A DNA stretch of 53,326 bases from Sulfuricurvum sp. PD_MW2 (GTDB taxonomy: Bacteria; Campylobacterota; Campylobacteria; Campylobacterales; Sulfurimonadaceae): NCBI RefSeq assembly GCF_002633015.1, contig NZ_NSIU01000013.1, positions 1-53,326 on the forward strand, given 5' to 3'. A model generated the notes under the pieces. The model was not told the origin of the DNA, did no database searches, and saw only the letters and a program-made list of their open reading frames with translations. Position 1 is the first letter of the stretch; every line of letters begins with the position of its first letter. Below, one piece after another: positions 27,204-35,419 of the stretch. A program made the translations under genes and the position numbers.

Positions 27204-28619
27204 TTAGTTTGCTTCTAACTCTTCCGGCAAATTGAAATATTTGCGTGTCGCTTTGAGTACCGATGCTTCGATCGGTTGATACGCATAATCTTGATCAGCA
27301 ACAATGCCGGCTGCAGCCAGATCCCCCTGAGGACATCCGCCGATTTTTGCCGTGAGGATCAATTTTACATCTTTGAGACGATCCAAAATCGGTTGCAACG
27401 GATTAGTTCCATCGGGTCCGGCGCAGTATTCGGCTTCCACTTTGCGATGGTGGATAAAGCGTATTCCCTTATCCCCCGCTTCGTAAATCAAAAACTCTCT
27501 TACACTTCCGAAGTGTTGGTTAATCATCCCCTCGCCTGCCGTCGTCACAGCTACGAGAATTGTATGACCGTCACTGCTAAGCTCGGCTTTTTCTTTGCGG
27601 ACACGCTCATTGGCTTGATCGAGGAAAAATCGGAACTCTTCGATTTTTGCCTGAGCCTCTTGACGCGCTTCAAGATCGTATTTGATTTGCAGTTCATCAA
27701 AACTAAGCCCAGAAAACGTATCTTTGGTAAATTCGGCTCCGCGATCTTCACCGATCAATCCTACCGCATCGGCGCGGCATTGACGGCAGTGCTGCATTAG
27801 TTTCATATCCATACCGCACGCTTCTTGCACTTCCATTTGCTGTTGATCGGTTGCGCTTGGAATACCGTCAAGAGCGAATTTGGTTCCGAACTCCGGTTCG
27901 GAGAGGATCGGCATAATGTTATGCAAAAATACCCCGATCTCTTTGAGCTTTTTGGAGACTTCAGGGAGATGTTTATCGTTGATCCCCGGAATCAAAACCG
28001 AGTTTGCTTTTATCAAAATCCCTTTTTCTGCACATAGACGCATCCCCTCTATTTGGCGTTCCAAAAGGATTTGCGCCGCTTCACGTCCGTAATAGCGTTT
28101 GTTGTTATAAAAAATCCAAGGATAAATCTGGCTTCCTATCTCACCGCTCTCATCAACGCTATTAATGGTCACGGTAACATGATCAATATTGTATTTGACT
28201 AATTCATCGATATAGCTTGCGAGTTCCAATCCGTTTGTCGAAAGGCATAGCTTCAGATCGGGAGCAAATTTACGTACCAAGGCAAACGTCTCAAATGTTT
28301 TGAGCGGATTAGCTAACGCATCTCCCGGACCAGCAATCCCCAAGACACTCATCCGCTGTACTTCACCGCCGACGAACATCACTTTTTTCGCCGCTTCTTC
28401 GGGAGTGAGACGCTCCGAGGTAACCCCGGGACGGCTTTCGTTGGAACAATCGTATTTTCGGTTGCAGTAGTTACACTGAATGTTACATGCGGGTGCTACC
28501 GCAACATGGATGCGGGCATAGTGGTGATGTGCCCCTTCTGAATAACATGGATGATTATGAATCTTATCTTTGATATCATCGGGCATAAAAGCTTCGCTAT
28601 GGCTTGACGAACAGCTCAT
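27204..28619 (-). CDS. nifB: FeMo-co biosynthesis radical SAM protein
   Basis: Builds the NifB-co 8Fe-9S-C cluster, precursor of FeMo-co. It is 471 aa from ATG 28619, with AAGGAGATAC before it; the frame is open 48 bases further upstream but that start lacks an SD and would begin outside the leader. Radical SAM motif CNIQCNYC is at Cys45, Cys49, Cys52, with SPGVTSERLTPEEA-like and GIAGPGDAL downstream, CxxC-type residues (MQHCRQCRADAVG) and a C-terminal NifX-like domain from about 355 (VAVTTAGEGMINQHFG). The fused NifX domain is the classical long NifB. A sigma-54-type element is at 28693-28708. First gene of nifB-nifV-GNAT. Confidence 0.97.
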   Translation of the reverse strand: MSCSSSHSEAFMPDDIKDKIHNHPCYSEGAHHHYARIHVAVAPACNIQCNYCNRKYDCSNESRPGVTSERLTPEEAAKKVMFVGGEVQRMSVLGIAGPGDALANPLKTFETFALVRKFAPDLKLCLSTNGLELASYIDELVKYNIDHVTVTINSVDESGEIGSQIYPWIFYNNKRYYGREAAQILLERQIEGMRLCAEKGILIKANSVLIPGINDKHLPEVSKKLKEIGVFLHNIMPILSEPEFGTKFALDGIPSATDQQQMEVQEACGMDMKLMQHCRQCRADAVGLIGEDRGAEFTKDTFSGLSFDELQIKYDLEARQEAQAKIEEFRFFLDQANERVRKEKAELSSDGHTILVAVTTAGEGMINQHFGSVREFLIYEAGDKGIRFIHHRKVEAEYCAGPDGTNPLQPILDRLKDVKLILTAKIGGCPQGDLAAAGIVADQDYAYQPIEASVLKATRKYFNLPEELEAN

Positions 28620-28692
28620 TGTATCTCCTTGAGAATAGATCAAATGATTCTTGGCCTCATCCAGCACGTAATCATTTTCTTAACAAGACAGA

Positions 28693-28708
28693 TGCAACTG
28701 ATGTTCTA
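28693..28708 (-). promoter_or_regulatory. Sigma-54-type promoter of nifB
   Basis: Minus strand TAGAAC-ATCAG-TTGCA, the same core and spacing as at nifH. Predicted start about 28682, giving a 63-base leader before the nifB ATG. Confidence 0.75.
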
Positions 28709-28734
28709 ACGGATTAAGAGAAACTGTCGTACTC

Positions 28735-28768
28735 AAAACAGACAAAGTAAAACGTTTTTGTCTGTTTT
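28735..28768 (-). terminator. Terminator of FIST-GGDEF-EAL gene, or operator
   Basis: A perfect 12-bp stem AAAACAGACAAA / TTTGTCTGTTTT with a 10-base loop, 28 bases past the stop of the FIST gene. On the minus strand a short T-run follows. It lies about 70 bases upstream of the predicted nifB start, so a regulator-binding role is also possible. Confidence 0.7.
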
Positions 28769-28796
28769 TGAAAGGATCCGAGAAGCGATGTAGTTT

Positions 28797-31583
28797 TTAG
28801 AGAATATCAGGAGAAGGGATGGAGAAAAGATAACCCTGCGAATAATCAACACCCAATTCCAAAAGGGTATTAAAGATTGGATCGTCTTCGACGAATTCCG
28901 CAATGGTTTTAATCCCTTTCTTCTGGGCAAAAAAGAGGATACTTTGCACTGTAAAGAGATGATCGCTGTCACGATTGACATTTTTGATCAATGAACCGTC
29001 AATTTTGATGTAATCGACATCGAGTTTACTCAAATAGCTAAAGTTCGAATACCCCGTTCCAAAATCATCAATCGCGATCTTACACCCAAACGGTTTGACC
29101 GTTTTGATAAATTCGATCACCTCTTCATAATTGACAATACCCTCGGATTCAACGATCTCAAAAACGACACGGGAAGCCGCTTTTGAGCTTTCGAGCATTT
29201 GATAAACATACAGACGGGTCTCTTCCGAAACGATATCGGACATAGTCAGATTTAACGAGAATTCAAATTCAAGATTTTCAAACATTGCAAACGTTTTTGC
29301 AATCATAATTCGGGTCAATTTATCATAAAGCTTTGCTTTTTTAGCATGTTCCAAAAACCAAAACGGGGTCAATACTTTTCCATCCGGCTCTATCAGACGA
29401 ATCAATGACTCGTATTTGACGATTTTACGTGTTTGATTATCGATTATTCCCTGAAAATATGGGACGATGCGATCCTCTTCGATTGCCGATTTTATTTTAT
29501 CAAACATCCAGATATTATTACGGGCTTTTTCGGCCAAAGCGGTATTGTCATTGAAGAATATGAGTTTTGAGCGCTTCTCTTTGGCCTCTTTGAGCGCCAT
29601 GTGAGCTAGATTGTATACATCCGTATAGGTAGCGTGCGCAATTCCAGCAGAAACACTGATCGAAATATCATGCCCCGCAATCTGATATTTATAATTTTCA
29701 AGTTTATTGATATGCTCAATCAAATGGCCTCTCAATAACTCATCAAACTCTCTTTTCCCACATATAATCGCGAATTCATCTCCGCTGATACGGTAAAGAT
29801 AGTCATGTTCGACCGTCTCTTCGAGCCGACGCGCAAATGCTTTAAGCAACTGATCGCCGATCGAATATCCGAAATAATCGTTGATCGTAGAAAATCGGTC
29901 GATATTGAGAAGCACCAATGTCGTCTCCTCTTTACCGTTCTCCAAATCCCCCAACAAAGCGGTACGGTTTTTTAACCCGCTGAGATTATCGATCAACTGA
30001 CGACGGATAATCATATCTTTAGCCACGAGTTCCGATACATCCACACGAGATGCGATGAACTCTACTACATTTCCCCTATCGTCAAATATCGGAGCGATTA
30101 CCGATTTAACATAATATTCTTGACCGCTTTTTGAAAGATTTTTAAAGGTCTCTTTCCAAACATGCCCCTCTTTGATCGTTGACCAGAGCTCTTTAAAGAG
30201 CTCCTTCGGGGTATCCGGATGACGAACCAAATTGTGGTTTTTCCCGATTAACTCTTCTCGCGAATATCCAGAATTTTTGCAAAATGCATCATTAACGTAC
30301 GTAATAATACCGCTTGCATCGGTTTTGGAGACAATGGAGCTTTCGTCCAAAACCATTTTGTATTGATCGAGGATTTTAATACTGTCATCCAGTTCCCCCT
30401 GCGTCGTATTGACCAAATGGGTCAACGATTTGAGCATCGTATGATTGTGCTGATGCGTTGATTCTTGAAGTTTATTTTGATTTATCTCTTTCGATTCGCT
30501 CAAAGAGAGGGTTGTCGTCGTGATATTAAGCAGCTGATTACCGGATGGAGAGTGAAAAAATTCGCCATACGTGAACATACCGGCTGTCGGTGCGATTTCG
30601 TTGATTAATCCGAATTCGTAGTTCAACTGATCTTTTAAAAACAGTTTGCGCACCGAACACGAATAGATATAGGTCGCTTCTACAGGTGTAGAAGCGATAT
30701 CTTGTCGCAAACTATTAGCCTGATCGAGTATCTCTTCGATATTTCCGATCGCAAAACGGACTTCTTCTCCATCATGAAAGTGCCCGGCATAGACAAATCC
30801 GCCATCTTCGCTCTGCGCAATCATGGATCGGGCAATATGAACTCCGTCTTCCACTTTGATCAAAGGAAATTCGATCGCACTGGCAGGAATCTTTGCGATT
30901 GTCTCTTCTCCGAGATAGTGAGTATAGAGCTCTTTTACCGATCGACCGTCAATTTCGTAGATAATATTTTTCAGAGCACGGGTGATTGTCATCGATTTAC
31001 CGATCATTGTCCAGTTGAGCGAATAGGTAGGATGAACTTCAAGCACTTCACTTTGTAATACCGCGATAACTACACCGTCTTCATAAAGAGTCCCCTCTTT
31101 ACAAATATAGGTGCGGCTAAATGTCAAATCATCCCCTGCATTTCCACCGGCAATGACAATATCGTTTCGAACAGAAGTAAACCCGTTCAAAAAGGATTCA
31201 GAATCACTTTTAAGCCCTTCACTAAGAACAATACACGCCTTTGTATCTGGCGTAAGAATCTCTTGTGCGGCACGTACACCGTGGTCATAATCGGATCGAG
31301 GAAAATAGAACGTTTTAACAACCGTAGAATCAAATAATGACGCAGAGATGATAATCTGTCCTGTTGTCATCATACCATCAATCACCTCGCCGGCTGTCGT
31401 AGCTCCGATAAGCAGGGCATGAGGAAGTTTGGAGGTGATCAGTTGAAGAATGGGTTCTATCTGTTTTCTATCGATCACACCGCTAAAAAGCTGTATAAAG
31501 ACCGATCCTCGGTGAGAGAGAATATGGTCGAGAAATATCTGGAGGTCTTCGACCGTATCATAGCGATGATTGATCAATCGCAT
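28797..31583 (-). CDS. FIST sensor, PAS, GGDEF, EAL protein
   Basis: A 928-aa cytosolic protein. The FIST_N and FIST_C sensory domains (about 1-365) contain LLIGATTAGEVIDG, FLNGFTSVRNDIVIAGGNAGDD and ATYIYSCSVRKLFL; family knowledge says FIST binds small ligands such as amino acids. A PAS domain follows (about 415-530: VNDAFCKNSGYSREELIGKNHNLVRHPDTP, the typical Aer/methyl-accepting PAS). The GGDEF motif reads SGDEF at 600-604, so cyclase activity is uncertain. EAL motif is ESL (near 725) with IDDFGTGYSN and KIDGSLI intact. Start 31583 is chosen over 24 bases upstream because AAGGGG is 7 bases before it. It is bounded by nifB (minus) and the NifX-like unit (plus). Confidence 0.92.
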   Translation of the reverse strand: MRLINHRYDTVEDLQIFLDHILSHRGSVFIQLFSGVIDRKQIEPILQLITSKLPHALLIGATTAGEVIDGMMTTGQIIISASLFDSTVVKTFYFPRSDYDHGVRAAQEILTPDTKACIVLSEGLKSDSESFLNGFTSVRNDIVIAGGNAGDDLTFSRTYICKEGTLYEDGVVIAVLQSEVLEVHPTYSLNWTMIGKSMTITRALKNIIYEIDGRSVKELYTHYLGEETIAKIPASAIEFPLIKVEDGVHIARSMIAQSEDGGFVYAGHFHDGEEVRFAIGNIEEILDQANSLRQDIASTPVEATYIYSCSVRKLFLKDQLNYEFGLINEIAPTAGMFTYGEFFHSPSGNQLLNITTTTLSLSESKEINQNKLQESTHQHNHTMLKSLTHLVNTTQGELDDSIKILDQYKMVLDESSIVSKTDASGIITYVNDAFCKNSGYSREELIGKNHNLVRHPDTPKELFKELWSTIKEGHVWKETFKNLSKSGQEYYVKSVIAPIFDDRGNVVEFIASRVDVSELVAKDMIIRRQLIDNLSGLKNRTALLGDLENGKEETTLVLLNIDRFSTINDYFGYSIGDQLLKAFARRLEETVEHDYLYRISGDEFAIICGKREFDELLRGHLIEHINKLENYKYQIAGHDISISVSAGIAHATYTDVYNLAHMALKEAKEKRSKLIFFNDNTALAEKARNNIWMFDKIKSAIEEDRIVPYFQGIIDNQTRKIVKYESLIRLIEPDGKVLTPFWFLEHAKKAKLYDKLTRIMIAKTFAMFENLEFEFSLNLTMSDIVSEETRLYVYQMLESSKAASRVVFEIVESEGIVNYEEVIEFIKTVKPFGCKIAIDDFGTGYSNFSYLSKLDVDYIKIDGSLIKNVNRDSDHLFTVQSILFFAQKKGIKTIAEFVEDDPIFNTLLELGVDYSQGYLFSIPSPDIL

Positions 31584-31668
31584 ATAAATTCCCCTTTTTT
31601 TCACCATTTAGTTATATTGTATACAAGAATAACTGAATTTAATTAAGTACTATCACAAAAGTTAGTTC

Positions 31669-31684
31669 AAGAATAAAAATTGCA
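31669..31684 (+). promoter_or_regulatory. Sigma-54-type element of NifX-like unit
   Basis: AAGAAT-AAAAA-TTGCA. Predicted start about 31695, 22 bases before the ATG. Confidence 0.65.
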
Positions 31685-31716
31685 TTTCCTATTCGAGAGT
31701 AAAAGGAGTTTCGATC

Positions 31717-32157
31717 ATGATCGTTGCCATACCGCTGGATGCAAAAGAGAGAGTCTATCATAACAATCCGTGTGCGTGTACGATGTTCTCTTTGTACGAA
31801 GTGATCGGAAATCGCAAAGACATTCGGTATCGTCACATCGAAACACGTCTCAATCCATGGGAAAAGTATGCCGGTGATATGGTCAAAGATCCAAAAATGA
31901 TGGCGTGCGAATGCGAAAGTACATTGGCTCAAAATCCCCACCATATCAGCGAACACTACACACTGCTACAGGCAATCGGCAAATGCAATACTCTCATCGT
32001 AGATCAATATTGTCTCAATACCCTCTATGCGATGAAAAATGTCGGAATCAAACTCCATAAAATTCCCCCTTTTATCAAAACAGCTACTGCAGCGATCGAG
32101 CATTTCGTGATCGGAACGGAGATTGCCGAGCATCTGCGTTACATCCATCCGGCATAA
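31717..32157 (+). CDS. NifX/NafY-type FeMo-cofactor-binding-like protein
   Basis: A 146-aa protein with the Di-Nase_FeMo-co (PF02579) outline: it opens MIVAIPLDAKE, has a Cys pair in NNPCACTMFSLYEV, then KYAGDMVKDPKMMACECES and a C-terminal half AIGKCNTLIVDQYCLNTLYAMKNVGIKLHKI equal to the family's cofactor-cradle region. Six Cys are scattered, more than is usual in NifX. It would carry or store NifB-co/FeMo-co intermediates. SD AAAGGAG precedes the ATG. It heads a unit with the Tpx-like gene (11-base gap). Its promoter element shares register with nifH. Confidence 0.82.
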   Translation: MIVAIPLDAKERVYHNNPCACTMFSLYEVIGNRKDIRYRHIETRLNPWEKYAGDMVKDPKMMACECESTLAQNPHHISEHYTLLQAIGKCNTLIVDQYCLNTLYAMKNVGIKLHKIPPFIKTATAAIEHFVIGTEIAEHLRYIHPA

Positions 32158-32168
32158 AGGAGCCATCC

Positions 32169-32675
32169 ATGCGCATTATCCATCAATCGAGTGTTTTAGA
32201 ACTGTGTGATTTGCCCCTCGACATCGGCTACGCATCTGAAAAAGTAAACCTCAAGGATTACACGGGAACCATTGTCACAATCGGCGGTCAAAACGGGACA
32301 ACGCAACTCCTCATCAGCGCACCCTTTATCGATGACGCGCTCCTTGCTCAGGTTAGCGAGATCGATACGCTCCTCTCTCTCAATGCTCTGGATTCGATCA
32401 CAAAAGGGATCATCGTTGCTTCCGATACCCATCATCTGCCACATATAAACGGCTGGCTGTGCGGATACGATGTTGACGAAGCATTCGGAGACTATTACGG
32501 TGTACGGATGAATAATGATACACTCGCAAAAACTCTCTTTATCCTCTCTAAAGACGGAGCGGTGTTTTACCATGAAATCCTCAAGGATCTTGATGCACCC
32601 TTCAGCATCGAAAAAGCTCTTGCCAAAATCGTTGCGGCACAAAGCTGCTATACCGGCAAAGGGTGCCACGGATAA
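32169..32675 (+). CDS. Thiol-peroxidase-like protein lacking peroxidatic Cys
   Basis: A 168-aa protein with the thioredoxin-fold layout of atypical 2-Cys peroxiredoxin Tpx: TGTIVTIGG, LLISAPFIDDALL, TKGIIVASDTHHL, NGWLCGYDV, FGDYYGVRM, LAKTLFILSKDGAVFYHEIL and a C-terminal helix. In Tpx the peroxidatic Cys follows the segment here read APFIDDALL, so it is replaced; the resolving Cys (WLCG) is kept. A C-terminal SCYTGKGC adds two Cys. It is therefore unlikely to be a normal peroxidase; a redox sensor, chaperone or cofactor-handling role is inferred. It follows the NifX-like gene by 11 bases and shares its promoter. Confidence 0.7.
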   Translation: MRIIHQSSVLELCDLPLDIGYASEKVNLKDYTGTIVTIGGQNGTTQLLISAPFIDDALLAQVSEIDTLLSLNALDSITKGIIVASDTHHLPHINGWLCGYDVDEAFGDYYGVRMNNDTLAKTLFILSKDGAVFYHEILKDLDAPFSIEKALAKIVAAQSCYTGKGCHG

Positions 32676-32706
32676 ACGAAGGTGACATTTTTGTCCCTTC
32701 TGTGTT

Positions 32707-32722
32707 AAGAATGCAAAATGCA
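32707..32722 (+). promoter_or_regulatory. Sigma-54-type element of SIR2-clpP-clpX unit
   Basis: AAGAAT-GCAAA-ATGCA. Predicted start about 32733, 22 bases before the ATG. It is almost identical to the element at 48604-48619. Confidence 0.65.
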
Positions 32723-32754
32723 ATCCTCTTTCCAAAGTTCCCAAAGGGGTCACG

Positions 32755-33585
32755 ATGGACACCATGATAGAGACAATCAAAAAAGAGTTGCGTAACCAAA
32801 GCACCATCCCCTACTTCGGTTTGGGTGTGTTTGAGGGAATAACGACAAAAGAGGGAGAAAGCGTTCCACATGACAGCGATTCCCTCATATTGGCGATGAA
32901 CGCTGGCAGAGCTATGGCACCGCGTCTGATGTATGAATACTCACGTGCCGCAATGCATTTGGAACAGCGTCGTGGGGTTGAGTATATGACCCAGCTTATC
33001 AACCACATCTATACCAAACCTTTTGAGCCGACCCCCCTTCACAAGGCGATCATCGATATGTCCCCGCGCTATATCATCGATACCAACCGCGATACTTCAT
33101 TCCAAGAACTTCTCGCCTATACACCGCATTGTCTCATCATCGGGAAATCGCGCATCATGGGCAACGATTACCGCTATGAGGTGTATGAATACGACGTCGA
33201 AAACCAAAAATACTTTTTGGTAGACGAAGAGGTATTGGAGACTGCCCAAAAAATCCTCTTTAAACCGATGGGTTCCCCGCTCCCTAATCCCAGCTTTGTT
33301 ATTAGCGATGCCGACTATGTCGACTGGCTCACCGAAGCGATGGGGGGATTTGCGGTGCCCAAAGTGCTCAAAACCTACCGAAAAGCAAAAAAATACCTCT
33401 TTTTAGGGACATTTTTCGATCGTGATACCGACCGTATGGTGGCAAACGAACTCTCCCTTGATTTGGAGGGGGGATACGTCATTACTGACAAAGAACTCGG
33501 AAAAAAAGAGAAAAAGTTCATCGACAAACACCATCTCGAGGTGATTCAGATGTCATTACCCGAATTTATCAAAGCATTCATCTAA
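32755..33585 (+). CDS. SIR2-like nif-cluster protein
   Basis: A 276-aa protein resembling the SIR2-like family found beside nif genes in other diazotrophs: IPYFGLGVFEG (the family has YxGPGV), a segment of paired prolines and Arg/Ser (APRLMYEYSRAAMHLEQRRG), EPTPLHKAI and RYIIDTNRDTSFQELL. The Rossmann fold would bind NAD or a nucleotide. The normal sirtuin catalytic His/zinc site is not evident, so enzymatic deacylation is not claimed. Function in nitrogen fixation is unknown. AAAGGGG precedes the ATG; clpP follows after 12 bases and clpX after that, with one upstream sigma-54-type element. Confidence 0.75.
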   Translation: MDTMIETIKKELRNQSTIPYFGLGVFEGITTKEGESVPHDSDSLILAMNAGRAMAPRLMYEYSRAAMHLEQRRGVEYMTQLINHIYTKPFEPTPLHKAIIDMSPRYIIDTNRDTSFQELLAYTPHCLIIGKSRIMGNDYRYEVYEYDVENQKYFLVDEEVLETAQKILFKPMGSPLPNPSFVISDADYVDWLTEAMGGFAVPKVLKTYRKAKKYLFLGTFFDRDTDRMVANELSLDLEGGYVITDKELGKKEKKFIDKHHLEVIQMSLPEFIKAFI

Positions 33586-33597
33586 AAGGAGATTTTT

Positions 33598-34191
33598 ATG
33601 CCGTACATCCCTACCGTCAAAGATGTTTCCCCGCGTGGAGAGCGTTATTTCGATCTCTTCTCCAAACTTCTCGGAGACCGTGTCATCGTCATCACCGAAG
33701 CGATCGACGATCACATGATGGGCGTTATCGTCTCTCAGCTACTCTATCTGGAGGCGATGGATTCCGAAGAGCCGATCCACATGTACATCAGCTCCCCCGG
33801 AGGTTCGGTCATGGCAGGGCTTGCCATCCTCGATACGATGAATCTCATCAATGCTCCTGTGCATACCTACGCCATGGGTCTCGTTGCGTCAATGGCGGCG
33901 GTTCTGTTTACCTGCGGAGAAAAAGGGCATCGCTACATGCTCCCCAACGCTGAAGTGATGATCCATCAGCCGCTCGGAGGCTATTCAGGTCAGGCGAGCG
34001 ACATCGAGATCCACACCAAACATATTCTCAACCTCAAACGCCGTTTGTATCTCATCCTCTCCGAAGCGACAGGTCAGAGCACCAAGGTGATCGAAAAAGA
34101 GTCCGATCGTGATAACTATATGGAAGCCGAAGCCGCCATCAAATTCGGTCTCGCCGATGAGATCATCACTAAATTCAGTGCCAAGGAGTAA
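33598..34191 (+). CDS. clpP: ATP-dependent Clp protease proteolytic subunit, divergent paralogue
   Basis: A 197-aa serine peptidase subunit that forms tetradecamers degrading unfolded proteins fed by ClpX. The catalytic triad is Ser98 (LVASMAAVLF), His123 (MIHQPLGG) and Asp172 (DRDNY), all present, and there is no long propeptide. Compared with what I know of Campylobacter housekeeping ClpP, the motifs differ (SPGGSV versus SPGGVI; VASMAA versus AASMGA), suggesting a second dedicated paralogue. It starts 12 bases after the SIR2-like gene, with SD AAGGAG, and ends 3 bases before clpX, so all three form one operon. Confidence 0.93.
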   Translation: MPYIPTVKDVSPRGERYFDLFSKLLGDRVIVITEAIDDHMMGVIVSQLLYLEAMDSEEPIHMYISSPGGSVMAGLAILDTMNLINAPVHTYAMGLVASMAAVLFTCGEKGHRYMLPNAEVMIHQPLGGYSGQASDIEIHTKHILNLKRRLYLILSEATGQSTKVIEKESDRDNYMEAEAAIKFGLADEIITKFSAKE

Positions 34192-34194
34192 AGG

Positions 34195-35412
34195 ATGAGT
34201 ACCAGTGAGAAAACCTGTTCGTTTTGCGGACGCCCTCAGAGCGAAGTGAAAAAAATGTTCTCCTCCGAGACAACCCACATCTGCAACGAATGTGTCACCA
34301 CCTGCTCCGCGATCCTCCAAAAAGAGGTGCGCTACGAGCAACGCTCCGCAATGCAGCAGCAGCTCCCCGTCCCTGAGAAGATTGTCGAGTTTTTGGACAA
34401 ATATATCATCGGTCAGGAGGATGCGAAAAAAGTGCTCGCAGTTGCACTCTACAACCACTACAAACGGATCGAAAATCCTATCTACAACAACGTGGAACTC
34501 GAAAAGTCCAACATTATGCTCGTAGGTCCGACGGGAAGCGGTAAGACGCTTTTGGCAAAATCGCTCTCTAAAATCATGCAAGTGCCGTTCGCTGTCGCCG
34601 ATGCGACCGCATTGACCGAAGCAGGTTATGTCGGTGAAGACGTCGAGAGTATCCTCAGCCGCCTCCTCGCCGCCGCCAACTACGACATCGACCTGGCACA
34701 GCGCGGTATCATCTACATCGACGAAGTGGATAAAATTGCCCGTAAGGGTGAGAGTTCGACGATGGGGCGTGACGTATCGGGTGAGGGGGTACAGCAAGGG
34801 CTATTGAAGATTTTAGAGGGTGCGGAAGTGTATGTTCCGATCAAAGGGAGCCGCAAAAACTCCACCACTGAGACGGTACTTTTTAACACCTCACACGTCC
34901 TGTTTGTCTGCGGCGGTGCGTTTGTAGGACTCGTCCCCGATACCCACACCAAAAAATCCAACAAAGTGGGATTTGCGAAAAGTACAACGGATAAAACCGC
35001 CAAACCTAAAAAGATCGATGCCAAAGCGCTTGTCCATTACGGGATGATCCCCGAGTTCATCGGTCGTATACCCGTAGTAGCACAGCTGGGAGAACTCACC
35101 AAAGATCAGATGATCCAAATCCTCACCGAGCCGGACAACGCCCTCATCAAACAGTTTCAGGCGTTTTTCGACATGGACGGTATCGAGCTGAACTTTGACA
35201 ATAAAGCCCTCGAAGCAGTAGCTCAAAAAGCGATTGATCGAGGAGTCGGAGCACGTGGATTACGGGGAATTATAGAGGAAGCGATGTTACCGTTGCAGTA
35301 CAGCTGCCCATCGAAGAAAGATTTGCAAAGTGTCACAATCACCGATGCGGTTATCGAAGACCCGAGCAAAGAGCCGATCTACACCTACAAATCAGATAAA
35401 GAGCAAGAATAA
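34195..35412 (+). CDS. clpX: ATP-dependent Clp protease ATPase subunit
   Basis: A 405-aa AAA+ unfoldase. Parts: N-terminal C4 zinc finger (CSFCGR and CNECV), Walker [14 protein letters not shown], pore loop GYVGED, Walker [12 protein letters not shown], a VGF ClpP-contact loop (the usual is IGF) and sensor-2 [11 protein letters not shown]. It recognises substrates, unfolds them and passes them to ClpP. It follows clpP by 3 bases. Family knowledge: Azotobacter vinelandii carries a nif-linked ClpX2 that lowers NifB and NifEN levels. Placement under the nif-type promoter suggests a similar role here. It converges with glnS, 7 bases away. Confidence 0.95.
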   Translation: MSTSEKTCSFCGRPQSEVKKMFSSETTHICNECVTTCSAILQKEVRYEQRSAMQQQLPVPEKIVEFLDKYIIGQEDAKKVLAVALYNHYKRIENPIYNNVELEKSNIMLVGPTGSGKTLLAKSLSKIMQVPFAVADATALTEAGYVGEDVESILSRLLAAANYDIDLAQRGIIYIDEVDKIARKGESSTMGRDVSGEGVQQGLLKILEGAEVYVPIKGSRKNSTTETVLFNTSHVLFVCGGAFVGLVPDTHTKKSNKVGFAKSTTDKTAKPKKIDAKALVHYGMIPEFIGRIPVVAQLGELTKDQMIQILTEPDNALIKQFQAFFDMDGIELNFDNKALEAVAQKAIDRGVGARGLRGIIEEAMLPLQYSCPSKKDLQSVTITDAVIEDPSKEPIYTYKSDKEQE

Positions 35413-35419
35413 CTGCTCT

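Noticed and set aside
28725-28740. TGT-N10-ACA (the NifA upstream-activator consensus) upstream of nifB
   Set aside because: The match is exact but I could not find it upstream of nifH, and such a 6-base pattern can occur by chance; it lies only about 50 bases from the predicted start, so it is not called as a NifA site.
32196-32807. Antisense frame of 203 codons over the Tpx-like and SIR2 genes
   Set aside because: It lacks SD and motif support; both plus-strand genes there have clear family features.
33985-34797. Antisense frame of 270 codons over clpP and clpX
   Set aside because: Shadow of GC-richer coding sequence; composition is His/Phe-rich and has no known fold.
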